From assembly GCF_017833415.1 (NCBI RefSeq), contig NZ_JAFICC010000006.1, positions 124,001-188,000 on the forward strand: a stretch of DNA of 64,000 bases, in the 5' to 3' direction. This DNA is from Flavobacterium sp. 1355. GTDB lineage: Bacteria > Bacteroidota > Bacteroidia > Flavobacteriales > Flavobacteriaceae. Below, piece by piece: positions 27,495 to 36,965 of the stretch. A program made the position numbers and the translations under genes. How positions within the stretch are numbered: the stretch's first letter is position 1; every line of letters begins with the position of its first letter. The notes beneath the pieces are model-generated. The model was not told where the DNA came from. It saw only the letters and a program-made list of their open reading frames with translations, and did no database searches.

Positions 27495-28844
27495 ATGTTT
27501 AAAAAAATATTAATTGCGAATAGAGGAGAAATTGCACTTCGTGTAATTCGTACATGTAAAGAGATGGGAATCAAAACTGTAGCAGTTTACTCTACAGCCG
27601 ATGCAGAAAGTCTACATGTTAAGTTTGCTGACGAAGCGGTTTGTATTGGTCCTCCTCCAAGTAACTTATCGTATTTGAAAATGTCAAATATTATTGCTGC
27701 TGCAGAAATTACAAATGCAGACGCAATTCACCCGGGATATGGATTTCTTTCAGAGAACGCCAAATTCTCTAAAATTTGTCAGGAACACGGAATCAAATTT
27801 ATTGGTGCCGCTCCTGAAATGATCGACAGAATGGGAGATAAAGCTTCTGCAAAAGCTACAATGAAAGCTGCAGGAGTACCATGTGTACCAGGTTCAGACG
27901 GATTATTAGAATCTTTTGAACATGCACAAAAAACAGCCAAAGAAATTGGTTATCCAGTAATGATGAAAGCTACTGCCGGTGGTGGTGGAAAAGGAATGCG
28001 TGCGATCTGGAAAGAAGAAGAGCTTTTGAAAGCTTGGGAAAGTGCACGTCAGGAAGCTGCTGCAGCTTTTGGAAATGACGGTATGTATATGGAGAAACTT
28101 ATTGAAGAACCACGCCATATCGAAATTCAGGTTGTCGGAGATTCTTACGGTAAAGCATGTCACCTTTCTGAAAGAGATTGTTCTGTGCAGCGTCGTCACC
28201 AAAAACTTACTGAAGAAACACCTTCACCATTCATGACTGATGAATTGCGTACTAAAATGGGTGAGGCTGCTGTAAAAGCTGCTGAGTTTATTAAATATGA
28301 AGGAGCAGGAACGGTAGAATTTTTGGTTGATAAGCACAGAAATTTTTATTTCATGGAAATGAATACCCGTATTCAGGTAGAGCATCCAATTACAGAACAA
28401 GTTATTGATTATGATTTGATTCGTGAGCAGATTATGGTTGCAGCCGGAATTCCGATTTCAGGAAAAAACTATTTACCGGAATTACACGCTATAGAATGTC
28501 GTATTAATGCAGAAGATCCTTATAATGATTTTCGTCCTTCACCAGGAAAAATTACTACGCTTCATATGCCAGGAGGACACGGAGTGCGTTTAGATACTCA
28601 TGTTTATTCTGGTTACAGCATTCCGCCAAATTACGATTCTATGATTGCTAAGTTAATTACAACAGCTCAGTCTCGTGAAGAAGCAATCAGTAAAATGCGA
28701 AGAGCTTTAGATGAATTCGTTATTGAAGGTGTGAAAACTACAATACCTTTCCACAGACAATTAATGGATGATCCAAAATATATTGCAGGAGACTATACAA
28801 CTGCATTTATGGATACATTTAAAATGAAACCTATAGAGGAATAA
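27495..28844 (+). CDS. accC: Acetyl-CoA carboxylase, biotin carboxylase subunit
   Basis: 449 aa, ATP-grasp enzyme that carboxylates biotin on AccB. Visible: [18 protein letters not shown] start, [11 protein letters not shown], glycine-rich ATP loop [24 protein letters not shown] and the catalytic [14 protein letters not shown]. Full length. Last gene of the fabH-accB-accC cluster, followed by a strong terminator. Confidence 0.97.
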   Translation: MFKKILIANRGEIALRVIRTCKEMGIKTVAVYSTADAESLHVKFADEAVCIGPPPSNLSYLKMSNIIAAAEITNADAIHPGYGFLSENAKFSKICQEHGIKFIGAAPEMIDRMGDKASAKATMKAAGVPCVPGSDGLLESFEHAQKTAKEIGYPVMMKATAGGGGKGMRAIWKEEELLKAWESARQEAAAAFGNDGMYMEKLIEEPRHIEIQVVGDSYGKACHLSERDCSVQRRHQKLTEETPSPFMTDELRTKMGEAAVKAAEFIKYEGAGTVEFLVDKHRNFYFMEMNTRIQVEHPITEQVIDYDLIREQIMVAAGIPISGKNYLPELHAIECRINAEDPYNDFRPSPGKITTLHMPGGHGVRLDTHVYSGYSIPPNYDSMIAKLITTAQSREEAISKMRRALDEFVIEGVKTTIPFHRQLMDDPKYIAGDYTTAFMDTFKMKPIEE

Positions 28845-28848
28845 TATT

Positions 28849-28878
28849 AAAGCTGTCGAAATCGACAGCTTTTTTTTT
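28849..28878 (+). terminator. Terminator after accC
   Basis: AAAGCTGTCGA / TCGACAGCTTT (28849-28859, 28862-28872), 2-nt loop, T run. Confidence 0.92.
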
Positions 28879-28893
28879 AAAACTCAAATTTAG

Positions 28894-28928
28894 CCCCGAC
28901 AGGTTTGAAATACTTGTCGGGTTTTTTT
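28894..28928 (+). repeat. CCCGACA-type hairpin with T run
   Basis: CCCGACAGG (28895-28903) pairs with CTTGTCGGG (28913-28921), followed by seven Ts. It is one of three related hairpins in the window (also 56551-56582 and 56603-56639), sharing the frame CC-GACA-GTTT-AAA-TGTC-GG. It acts as a second terminator here. Confidence 0.7.
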
Positions 28929-28952
28929 GTCAATAATGGCAAGTAAACACAT

Positions 28953-29035
28953 TTAGTGTATACTTTTTACACACTTTTTCAATCCATTACACACTTTTTG
29001 TAGTGTGCGAGTTTTGGCACGATACGGTTAAAGGC
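28953..29035 (+). promoter_or_regulatory. Repeat-rich upstream region of the PepSY-like array
   Basis: Two 13-bp direct repeats TTACACACTTTTT (28967-28979 and 28987-28999, 20 bp apart) are each part of an ACACT/AGTGT inverted pair (AGTGTA 28955-28960; AGTGTG 29002-29007). They are followed by TTGGCAC (29014-29020), which resembles a sigma-54 -24 box. The expected -12 GC is missing (GGTT at 29026-29029), so sigma-54 use is tentative. Repeats spaced by two helical turns look like binding sites for a dimeric activator. The TAnnTTTG search found no good -7 element here. Confidence 0.45.
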
Positions 29036-29145
29036 TTTATTTATAGGGGTTTGTAGTGTTTTGAAGGTTTATTTCAAGTTACGGCATAATAATTTCATTA
29101 CTTAAAGTGTAAACAAAACTATTATATAACTTAAATATACACATC

Positions 29146-29442
29146 ATGAAAAATTTATTCTTATCAGCCGCAATCGTTTTGGGAGGTTTAACTTCATTTG
29201 CTTCAACTTCTCCAATAACTAATACAATAGTAAAAACAATTTCAATTCAGGATGAATATACTGAAATTAAATTAGAAGAAGTACCGGCAGCAATTACCGA
29301 AGCTTTGAAAAAAGCATACCCGGATGCTGTACTTTCTAAAGCATACAAAAATGCAAAATCAGAATATAAATTAGATGTTGCAGTAGGAGACAAAGTTGGG
29401 AATCTTTATGCTAATGCAGATGGATCTTGGATTAAAAAATAA
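29146..29442 (+). CDS. PepSY-like secreted protein, array copy 1
   Basis: 98 aa with a cleavable signal peptide (MKNLFLSAAIVLGGLTSFA) and a single PepSY-like (DUF2874-type) domain: VPAAITEALKKAYPDA, then SKAYKNAKSEYKLDV, then NLYANADGSWIKK. Periplasmic or secreted. Copies 1 and 2 are nearly identical over their first 30 residues and at DNA level, so that duplication is recent. Domains of this type bind or inhibit partner proteins; the partner is unknown. Confidence 0.85.
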   Translation: MKNLFLSAAIVLGGLTSFASTSPITNTIVKTISIQDEYTEIKLEEVPAAITEALKKAYPDAVLSKAYKNAKSEYKLDVAVGDKVGNLYANADGSWIKK

Positions 29443-29511
29443 TCAATATTCCCGTGAAAATTCAAATCAAGAATACTAAAATTAAATTAACTATTTTAAA
29501 ATATAACTACC

Positions 29512-29808
29512 ATGAAAAATTTATTTTTATCAGCCGCAATCGTTTTGGGAGGTTTAACATCATTTGCCTCAACTTCGCCAATAACAAATACAATCGTAAA
29601 AACAGTCTCAGTTCAAGATGAATATACTGAGATAAAATTAGAAGAACTTCCTGCAGCAGTAACCGATGCTCTTAAAAAAGCTTATCCGGATGCAGTACTT
29701 TCTAAAGCATATAAAAATGCAAACTCACAATACAAACTAGATGTTACAGTTGGAGATAAAACAGGAAACCTTTTTGCAAACGCAGATGGAACCTGGATCA
29801 AAAAATAA
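29512..29808 (+). CDS. PepSY-like secreted protein, array copy 2
   Basis: 98 aa, closest to copy 1 (same signal peptide; differences include LPAAVTDAL and NANSQYKLDVTVGDKTG). Same layout: signal peptide, PAAV-TDALKKAYPDA helix, AYKNA strand, terminal DGTWIKK. 69-bp gap after copy 1. Confidence 0.85.
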   Translation: MKNLFLSAAIVLGGLTSFASTSPITNTIVKTVSVQDEYTEIKLEELPAAVTDALKKAYPDAVLSKAYKNANSQYKLDVTVGDKTGNLFANADGTWIKK

Positions 29809-29835
29809 CCAAAAGTAACCGTAAAACTATAAATT

Positions 29836-30123
29836 ATGAAAAAATTAATTTTATCAGCTGCAATTGTTCTAGGAACACTTTCAGCGCAGGCAGGAACCAT
29901 TTTAGTAAAAAATCCAATGGTTCAAACAGTAACTCAGGATGAATATAAAGAAGTAGATGCTGTTCCGGCAGCGATCAAAACAGCTTTAGACAATGCGTAT
30001 CCTGGAGTAAAGCTTGAAAAAGCATATGTAAATGATAAAAAAGAATACAAAATTGACATTGTTGTAAGAGATGTAAAATCTACAGTTTACACTGATGCTC
30101 AAGGAAACATTCTTAAAAAATAA
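29836..30123 (+). CDS. PepSY-like secreted protein, array copy 3
   Basis: 95 aa. Signal peptide MKKLILSAAIVLGTLSAQA. Domain words: VPAAIKTALDNAYPGVKLEKAYVNDKKEYKIDI with terminal DAQGNILKK. It lies 27 bp after copy 2. The middle strand now reads AYVNDKKEYK, shared with copies 4 and 5, so copies 3-5 form a subgroup separate from 1-2. Confidence 0.85.
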   Translation: MKKLILSAAIVLGTLSAQAGTILVKNPMVQTVTQDEYKEVDAVPAAIKTALDNAYPGVKLEKAYVNDKKEYKIDIVVRDVKSTVYTDAQGNILKK

Positions 30124-30162
30124 TAAATAAACTGTCAAATAACCCCATAAAAACAAATCACT

Positions 30163-30459
30163 ATGAGAAAGTTACTATTATCCACAGCAATCATTTTAGG
30201 AAGTCTAACTGTTAATGCAGCAGCTCCTATAATACAAAATTCAATGAATCAATCAGTAACAATTCAGGATGAGTTTACTGAGGTTACTGCAGATGCTGTT
30301 CCGGCAGCAGTAAAATCAACAATTGAAAAATCTTTTCCGGGTACAAAGCTTGAAAAAGCGTATGTAAACGAAAAGAAAGAATATAAACTTGAAATCTCTA
30401 AAGGGGAAACTAAGTACACTATATTCACTGATGCTTCAGGAAATATCATTAAAAAATAA
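30163..30459 (+). CDS. PepSY-like secreted protein, array copy 4
   Basis: 98 aa. Signal peptide MRKLLLSTAIILGSLTVNA; domain VPAAVKSTIEKSFPGTKLEKAYVNEKKEYKLEI; end DASGNIIKK. The helix differs most from the others (STIEKSF). Confidence 0.85.
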   Translation: MRKLLLSTAIILGSLTVNAAAPIIQNSMNQSVTIQDEFTEVTADAVPAAVKSTIEKSFPGTKLEKAYVNEKKEYKLEISKGETKYTIFTDASGNIIKK

Positions 30460-30465
30460 TTTATT

Positions 30466-30762
30466 ATGAAAAAGATAGTTCTTTCAGCAGCAATCGTTTT
30501 AGCAAGTTTATCAATTTATGCCACTACAATTACACCTTCGCCAGAAGTGAATATTGAAGCAAGTGCACAGACTGAATATACTGAAATCAGTACAGATACT
30601 GTACCGGCAGCAGTAACCAAAGCTTTGCAAACTGCTTATCCGGGGGCCAAATTAGTAAAGGCTTATGTAAACGATAAAAAGGAATATAAATTAGATATAT
30701 CAGTTGGTGACCAAAAGGCTACTGTTTACTCAGATGTCAATGGCAATTGGTTAAAAATATAA
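30466..30762 (+). CDS. PepSY-like secreted protein, array copy 5
   Basis: 98 aa. Signal peptide MKKIVLSAAIVLASLSIYA; domain VPAAVTKALQTAYPGAKLVKAYVNDKKEYKLDI; end DVNGNWLKI. Only 6 bp after copy 4, so translationally close. A strong terminator follows, closing a five-gene transcript before the response-regulator gene. Confidence 0.85.
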   Translation: MKKIVLSAAIVLASLSIYATTITPSPEVNIEASAQTEYTEISTDTVPAAVTKALQTAYPGAKLVKAYVNDKKEYKLDISVGDQKATVYSDVNGNWLKI

Positions 30763-30791
30763 TTAGGTGAATTAGATTTATGTTTTTGGTG

Positions 30792-30828
30792 AAAAAGAGA
30801 TTGTTATAAAACAATCTCTTTTTTTTTG
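30792..30828 (+). terminator. Terminator of the PepSY-like array
   Basis: GAGATTGTT / AACAATCTC stem (30797-30805, 30810-30818), extended by A/T pairs to 14 bp, 4-nt loop, T run. Confidence 0.9.
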
Positions 30829-30890
30829 CAAAATTTTGTGAGAATACAAGTTTAATAGTGTTATTTTAGCAAAAAAGTCAGTAAAAACAA

Positions 30891-32234
30891 ATGCCTAAGA
30901 TTTTATTAATAGAAGATGATATTTCATTCTGCAAATTATTAGAGAAATTTCTAGTAAAGAAAGCATATGAAGTTACTATTTCCTTTTCTGCAGCAGAAGC
31001 AAGAATAGCCGTTAAAAAAGAATCGTTTGATTTAATTTTGACCGACCTTCGCTTGCCTGATTCTGATGGTATAGGCCTTATGGCCGAATTTAAAAATGCA
31101 TATCCGGAAATACCTGTTATACTAATGACAGGCTATTCAGATGTAAATACTGCAGTAAAAGCGATAAAAAATGGCGCTTCAGATTATATCTCGAAACCAT
31201 TTAATCCCGATGAAGTTTTATTGGTTATTACAAATGCTTTGCAAACCCCGCAAACAGAATCACCTGCAAAAGAAAATAAACCTGCAAAAAAACAAATTCC
31301 TGCAACTGAAAATGAATTTGTAAAAGGCATTTCCGTAGCCTCAAAAAAATTGCTCGATCATATTCAGTTGGTTAGCCCTACAGATATGTCGGTCTTGATA
31401 ATTGGTGAAAGTGGTACCGGAAAAGAAATCATTGCAAAAAGTATCCATCAGCAAAGCAATAGGAAAAACAACAATTTTATAGCCGTTGATTGCGGAGCGA
31501 TTCCGAAGGAATTAGCAGCAAGTGAATTCTTCGGACATTTGAAAGGATCTTTTACCGGAGCTATAAGCGATAAAATGGGCTATTTTGAAGCCGCTAACGG
31601 AGGAACTCTTTTTTTAGATGAAATAGGGAATCTTTCATACGAAAATCAAATACAGCTTTTAAGAGCGCTTCAGGAACGAAAAATAAAACCGGTCGGAAGC
31701 AATAAAGAAATAAATGTAGATATCAGGATTATTACCGCCACAAATGAAGATTTACGCGAAGCGGTAAAAAACGGTGATTTCCGTGAAGATTTATACCATA
31801 GAATTAACGAGTTTTCTATTCAGTCACCTTCGCTAACAGAAAGAGGGGAAGATTTAATGGTTTTCGCCGATTATTTCCTAGAAAAAGCCAACCAGCAATT
31901 AAACAAAGAAATCATCGGATTTTCTCCTGATGTTGTCAAAATTTTCCAGAATTATAGCTGGCCTGGAAATTTACGTGAATTACAAAACTGCGTAAAACGT
32001 GCTACATTATTAACACGTGGCGATTATATCGAAAGCGATGTTTTACCGGCAGAATTTTTTCAAATCCAAAAACAGCAGAATTCAGCAAGTACTTTTTCTT
32101 TATCAGAAAATGAAAGAGAAACTATTATCCATGCTTTATCAAAAGCACAAAATAATAAGTCAGAAGCTGCAAAACTGCTTAAAATTACCAGAAAAACACT
32201 TTATAATAAATTGAAGCAGTATAATATAGACTAG
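30891..32234 (+). CDS. Sigma-54-dependent response regulator (NtrC family)
   Basis: 447 aa. Receiver domain 1-120 with phosphoacceptor Asp52 (LILTDLRLPDSDG) and Lys102 (SKPF). Linker rich in Lys/Pro/Glu. Sigma-54 activator AAA+ domain with Walker A GESGTGKE (172-179), sigma-54-contact loop GSFTGA (219-224; the usual form is GAFTGA), Walker B FLDE (about 241-244). C-terminal Fis-type helix-turn-helix (NNKSEAAKLLKITRKTLYNKL). Activates sigma-54 promoters on phosphorylation. Its gene lies between the PepSY-like array and a convergent hybrid kinase, its likely partner; rpoN is at 56.7 kb. Confidence 0.94.
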   Translation: MPKILLIEDDISFCKLLEKFLVKKAYEVTISFSAAEARIAVKKESFDLILTDLRLPDSDGIGLMAEFKNAYPEIPVILMTGYSDVNTAVKAIKNGASDYISKPFNPDEVLLVITNALQTPQTESPAKENKPAKKQIPATENEFVKGISVASKKLLDHIQLVSPTDMSVLIIGESGTGKEIIAKSIHQQSNRKNNNFIAVDCGAIPKELAASEFFGHLKGSFTGAISDKMGYFEAANGGTLFLDEIGNLSYENQIQLLRALQERKIKPVGSNKEINVDIRIITATNEDLREAVKNGDFREDLYHRINEFSIQSPSLTERGEDLMVFADYFLEKANQQLNKEIIGFSPDVVKIFQNYSWPGNLRELQNCVKRATLLTRGDYIESDVLPAEFFQIQKQQNSASTFSLSENERETIIHALSKAQNNKSEAAKLLKITRKTLYNKLKQYNID

Positions 32235-34666
32235 ACCGCGTCTTCTTTTAAAGAAGTAAAAAGTATTTCGACTTTGGTTTTTAAACCTTCAAAAACAGTA
32301 GCGAGATCTTCTTCTTTAAATTCGTTTTTTTCTAAAGCTTTTAAAGTGTTTGCAATATCATTTGCCTGAATCTGTTTAAACATTGGTGCAATTCTGTGGG
32401 TAATTGTACTTATTTCGGCGATGTCTTTTTCTGTTATCGCTTTATTAAGAGAGACAAGATTTTCCTCTGTACTTTCAATAAATGAATTTATAACATCCCG
32501 AAGGGCATCATTATCATTCCCCAAAAATTCTTTTAAGGTTTCTAAAGAATATAATTGAGCAGGAGGAATAGTTTCGATTGATTTTATCTCGTCAATTGAA
32601 ATTTCCTCATTTTCCAGAATATTATGAATCGTTTCCAACAGCACTTTAGGCGAATAAGGCTTTTTTATTACGGTTGTAAAGCCAGCCTTTTTGTAAACCG
32701 AAAAGTCCAGATCAGTTCTGCCCGTAAGTGCAATTATCGGCTGGTTTTTATATACGTTAACAGCGTTTTTTAATTTCTCAATAAACATGAATCCATCCAT
32801 TTCAGGCATCTGAATGTCTGTTATGATAAAATCAAAATTGGTTGCGACAATCGCATCCAAAGCTTTTGCAGCTCTGTCAAAAGATAATACATGATGTTTT
32901 TCCTGCCTTAAAACTCCGCTTGTCAAATTCAATAAATTGATGTCATCATCAATAACAATAAATGTTTGCTTTTTGGTATTGATGCGGACAGGTTTTTTAA
33001 TTTCAACAGTATTATTTTCGCTATTGTCAAATAATAACGGAAGCGTGATTTTAAAAGTACTTCCTTCTCCAAATTCGCTTTCAAGGTTTAAAGTTCCGCC
33101 AAGAATAGAAATTATTTTTTTGCAGATAGAAAGACCTAAACCGGTTCCGCCATATTTCTTTTCAATGTTTTCATTTGCCTGCGCAAATTCTTCAAAAACC
33201 AATTGCTGATTTGCCTTTTCAATTCCAATCCCGGTATCCTCAATTGTAATGGTAAAAAAATCATCTTCCGTGGCGTATGTGCTGATTTTTATAAAGCCCT
33301 CTTCTGTAAATTTATAAGCATTTCCAACAATATTAGTCAGGATTTGTTTCAGACGAAACGGGTCTCCAACTATTTTTCTATTCAGTTTTTCATCGACATT
33401 AATTATAAGATCAATAGGTTTGTTTTTATAAACAGTCTGAATATTTTTGGCAGCATCTTCAATTACTTCCGGTAAAGAGAAAGGAACTTTTTCAATGCTG
33501 ATTTTTCCGGCTTCGATCTGAGAAAAGTCCAATAAATCCTGTACAAGCTGTGATATATAATCAGAGGAGTTTTTAATATTTTTTATAAAATAAGATTGCT
33601 TCGTATTCACATCAGAATTGCCCAGAAGTTCAGTATAGCCTACAATTGTACTCAAAGGGGTTTTGAGGTCGTGGCTAACCGTAGATATAAGCTGTTCACG
33701 GCTTTTAAGCAGGTTTTTGGTTTTGAAATTCGCAATTTCAAGTTGTTTTTTATAAACTTGGGATTTCGAATAATCGCTCACAATCAAAATAGAAAAAAAT
33801 ACCGTAAGAAATAAACCAATTATGGCAGAAACCGTTACAATCTCATTTACTTTTTTGAGCGATTTCTCTTTTAAGGAATTGTTTTTTATTGAATTGATTA
33901 TGATTTCTCTTTCAATAATCCGAAGGACTTTTCTAAGTTGTTCAGAGATCGCAATTTCATTTTTGAGCAGTTTGTTTTCCTCAAAATTCAGGGATTCTCT
34001 CTTTTTTTCTGCTTTTAGTTTTACATTGCTCAGCAGTTTTTTTGAATTGGCCAATATAGAATCAGAAGCCTGTTTACTCAACGTATTTGTGCTGTCATCG
34101 GGAATATTCTGGTTGAGATAATCTACATATTTCTGAAGCACATTTCTTTGATAACTGCCCAAATCATTAGGACTTTTGGTAAAATCCTGAAGTTCCAGTT
34201 TTCGGAGTTTAAACTCCATTTTTGTTATTTCTTCAATAGCTGTATTAACAGAAACTTCATCTTCAGCCTTGTTTTTTATAGTTTTTAACTGCTTAATATT
34301 ATCTGTCTTTTCAGATAATAAATAGGTCACACTATCTAATAATACTTTTTGATATTCTGTGGTAACAATTTGTTTTAAAGTATCAATTCTTGATTTTAAG
34401 GAATCTGTTTCAATGAGGTAACTTTTAAAATCATTTTCGGAGTTGGTCTGAATTGTTTTCCTTGCGAGACTTTCGGTTTTGTAAACATTCGAAAAAAGCT
34501 TGCTGACTCTTAAGATCTTTGTTTTTTCAAATGCAATTTTATCTTCAAGTTTGTTATAAACAACATTTTCAGAGTATAAAAACCATCCTACAGTAATTAC
34601 GAGGCCCAGTAAGACAATGTAACTGAAGAGAACTTTGATTGGCATGTAACTTTTTTTACTTTCCAT
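32231..34666 (-). CDS. Hybrid sensor histidine kinase with receiver and Hpt domains
   Basis: 811 aa. Two transmembrane helices (about 11-30 and 277-297) bracket a mainly helical, coiled-coil-like periplasmic sensor of about 240 residues. HisKA with His332 (STVSHDLKTPL), HATPase with N box NIVGNAYKF, DTGIGI and GGTGLGLSI. A receiver follows with Asp617 (ITDIQMPEMDG), then a C-terminal Hpt segment with His757 (TITHRIAPMFKQ). This allows a four-step phosphorelay ending on a separate regulator. It is convergent with the sigma-54 regulator and overlaps it by four bases; pairing is inferred from adjacency. Confidence 0.93.
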   Translation of the reverse strand: MESKKSYMPIKVLFSYIVLLGLVITVGWFLYSENVVYNKLEDKIAFEKTKILRVSKLFSNVYKTESLARKTIQTNSENDFKSYLIETDSLKSRIDTLKQIVTTEYQKVLLDSVTYLLSEKTDNIKQLKTIKNKAEDEVSVNTAIEEITKMEFKLRKLELQDFTKSPNDLGSYQRNVLQKYVDYLNQNIPDDSTNTLSKQASDSILANSKKLLSNVKLKAEKKRESLNFEENKLLKNEIAISEQLRKVLRIIEREIIINSIKNNSLKEKSLKKVNEIVTVSAIIGLFLTVFFSILIVSDYSKSQVYKKQLEIANFKTKNLLKSREQLISTVSHDLKTPLSTIVGYTELLGNSDVNTKQSYFIKNIKNSSDYISQLVQDLLDFSQIEAGKISIEKVPFSLPEVIEDAAKNIQTVYKNKPIDLIINVDEKLNRKIVGDPFRLKQILTNIVGNAYKFTEEGFIKISTYATEDDFFTITIEDTGIGIEKANQQLVFEEFAQANENIEKKYGGTGLGLSICKKIISILGGTLNLESEFGEGSTFKITLPLLFDNSENNTVEIKKPVRINTKKQTFIVIDDDINLLNLTSGVLRQEKHHVLSFDRAAKALDAIVATNFDFIITDIQMPEMDGFMFIEKLKNAVNVYKNQPIIALTGRTDLDFSVYKKAGFTTVIKKPYSPKVLLETIHNILENEEISIDEIKSIETIPPAQLYSLETLKEFLGNDNDALRDVINSFIESTEENLVSLNKAITEKDIAEISTITHRIAPMFKQIQANDIANTLKALEKNEFKEEDLATVFEGLKTKVEILFTSLKEDAV

Positions 34667-34860
34667 ACAATGATAGAATTTGGAAGTTTTTTAGGCGTGA
34701 ATATGCCGCAATTTATTTAAAATTTTCTGATTAGTGCTTATAATGCAATATCAATATCTTATATAATTTTATGGAAAAGTTACAAAAAAACCACTGATTT
34801 TTAAGGCTCATAGGATAAATCTTAAAAATCTGTGGTTAATAGCTTTCAAAGCTTTTTTAA

Positions 34861-36762
34861 TTATAGCGTTTCATTCAGCCATTTAAAAAATTCACTTTGC
34901 CAAACCTGTGCATTCTGAGGTTTTAGCACCCAGTGATTTTCTTCAGGAAAATACAGGAAACGACTTTTGATTCCTCTTAGCTGTGCCGCCTGAAAAGCTT
35001 CTTGTCCCTGTCCGATCGGCACACGAAAATCTTTTCCTCCCTGAATAATCAAAATAGGTTTGTTCCAGTTCTGTACTAAACTTGCAGGGTTAAAAGTAGT
35101 ATATGTTTTTTGGGCAGCCACATTATCTTTCTCCCAATAAGCCCCTCCAAAATCCCAGTTGTTAAAGAAAACCTCTTCGGTCGTCCCGAACATACTTTGT
35201 GTGTTGAAAACACCATCATGAGCTATAAATGTTTTGAAACGGTTGTTGTGAATTCCGGCTAAGTAAAATACAGAATATCCTCCATAACTGGCACCAACAC
35301 AACCTAAACGGCTTTTGTCAACATAGCTTTCTTTTGCAACATCGTCAATTGCAGAAAGGTAATCATCCATAACCTGTCCGCCCCAGTCTTTACTAATTTG
35401 TTCATTCCACTCCACACCATGACCTGGCATACCGCGGCGGTTAGGTGCAACGACAACATAACCTTTGGCAGCCATTAAAGAGAAATTCCAACGGAAAGAA
35501 TACGATTGTGTCAATGCAGATTGTGGTCCGCCCTGACAAAATAAAAGAGTTGGATATTTTTTTGATGCATCAAAATTTGGAGGCAGAATAACCCAAACCA
35601 ACATTTTCTTGCCATCTGTAGTCGTTACGTAACGTTTCTCGGTTTTGCTAAGCGTAAGCGTTTTGTAGGTATCAGTGTTGATATTAGATAATTGTTTCCA
35701 GGTATTTTTTTTCAAATTAAAAGAAAAAATCTCCGCAGCATGATTCATATCTGTTCTCGTAACAATAATGTCATCACCAGAAAAACCAACTAAATCATTA
35801 ACATCAAAATCACCATTTGTCAATTGACGAACCTGAATTGCGATTTTAGTCAGCCCGGGAAAATTAACTTCAAAAAGTTGTTTAGTTCCGTCAACAGGAG
35901 CTGCAAAAAATACTTTTTTACCATCTTTACTCCAGATAAAATGATCAACAGTTCCGTCCCAATTTGCAGTCAGGTTTATTTTTAATCCTTTAAAATCAAC
36001 AATAATGTCATTTTTATCAGCTTCATAGCCATCACGTTTCATTTGAAGCCAGGTAAGATTTCCTGTCGGTGAAAATTGCGGAGCCGTATCATAACCCAAA
36101 TTATCCTCGGTTCTGTTTACTGTTTTCTGAGTTTCTAAATTGTACTCATAAATGTTAGTATTAGTAGAAATAGCATACGCAGTTCCGGCTTTTTTCTTGC
36201 ACACATACAAAATACTTTTTCCGTCGGGAGACCAGATATAATCTTCGTCACCTCCAAAAGGTTTTTGCGGACTGTCAAAAGTTTCTCCTTTTAAAATGTC
36301 AATTCCTACAGCACCATCTTTATTTTCTTTATAAAAAACATGGTTAAATTTCCCTTCATTCCAGGTATCCCAATGGCGATAATCAAGACCGTCATAAATT
36401 TGGGCATCAGATTTATCTAAAGCCGGATAAAAATCTTTTCCTAAAACCTTATCAATTTTTACTTCTTCATTGTAAACCAAAAATTTTCCGTCTGGCGAAA
36501 TATTTTTGTCTCTCAATACTTCTTTAGTGTCCTTGATTTCAGTTGCATTTCCGCCATTTACTGGTAAAATGTAAAATTTAGAACTTGATTTGTTTTCTGC
36601 AACAGAAGGAGTTGTAACCTTAAAAACAATGTTTTTTTCATCTTTTGAAAGACCAAGCGGGGTTACTCTTCCTAATTTCCATAACAATTCCGGTGACATT
36701 ACATTCTGTCCGATAGCGCTTAAACTCATCATCATTAGGGTTGTAAATAATACTTTTTTCAT
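34861..36762 (-). CDS. S9-family peptidase (prolyl oligopeptidase type)
   Basis: 633 aa with a signal peptide (MKKVLFTTLMMMSLSAIGQ), so exported. N-terminal beta-propeller-like WD/PQQ strands (for example YIWSPDGKSILYV, APQFSPTGN, FIWSKDGKKVFF), then a C-terminal alpha/beta hydrolase domain. Catalytic residues: Ser492 (GASYGGYS), Asp578 (GGKDFRVP) and His610 (ENHWV). It cleaves short peptides, likely dipeptide or acylaminoacyl release. Stand-alone leftward gene. Confidence 0.93.
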   Translation of the reverse strand: MKKVLFTTLMMMSLSAIGQNVMSPELLWKLGRVTPLGLSKDEKNIVFKVTTPSVAENKSSSKFYILPVNGGNATEIKDTKEVLRDKNISPDGKFLVYNEEVKIDKVLGKDFYPALDKSDAQIYDGLDYRHWDTWNEGKFNHVFYKENKDGAVGIDILKGETFDSPQKPFGGDEDYIWSPDGKSILYVCKKKAGTAYAISTNTNIYEYNLETQKTVNRTEDNLGYDTAPQFSPTGNLTWLQMKRDGYEADKNDIIVDFKGLKINLTANWDGTVDHFIWSKDGKKVFFAAPVDGTKQLFEVNFPGLTKIAIQVRQLTNGDFDVNDLVGFSGDDIIVTRTDMNHAAEIFSFNLKKNTWKQLSNINTDTYKTLTLSKTEKRYVTTTDGKKMLVWVILPPNFDASKKYPTLLFCQGGPQSALTQSYSFRWNFSLMAAKGYVVVAPNRRGMPGHGVEWNEQISKDWGGQVMDDYLSAIDDVAKESYVDKSRLGCVGASYGGYSVFYLAGIHNNRFKTFIAHDGVFNTQSMFGTTEEVFFNNWDFGGAYWEKDNVAAQKTYTTFNPASLVQNWNKPILIIQGGKDFRVPIGQGQEAFQAAQLRGIKSRFLYFPEENHWVLKPQNAQVWQSEFFKWLNETL

Positions 36763-36965
36763 ATTGATATTCTATTTTTTGTGGCGTTAAAAGTACGAAT
36801 TTTAAATTCCAATTTTCTTAAATTCCAAATCCCAAAGACTTTTCGGTGAATGTTCCGCCACTGATTCACGAATTAATTTAAAAACCTGAATTCAGAATTT
36901 GGAATTTTAAAATTGAAATTTATTTTTGGTGCAAAAAATCATTATTTTTATAAAAATGTCTGAAG

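Noticed and set aside
29014..29029. Complete sigma-54 promoter at TTGGCAC
   Set aside because: The -12 GC is missing (GGTT), so I report it only as a weak, half-matching site.
28921..29145. CRISPR array suggested by the ACACACTTTTT direct repeats
   Set aside because: Only two copies 20 bp apart with no spacer-repeat alternation and no cas genes.
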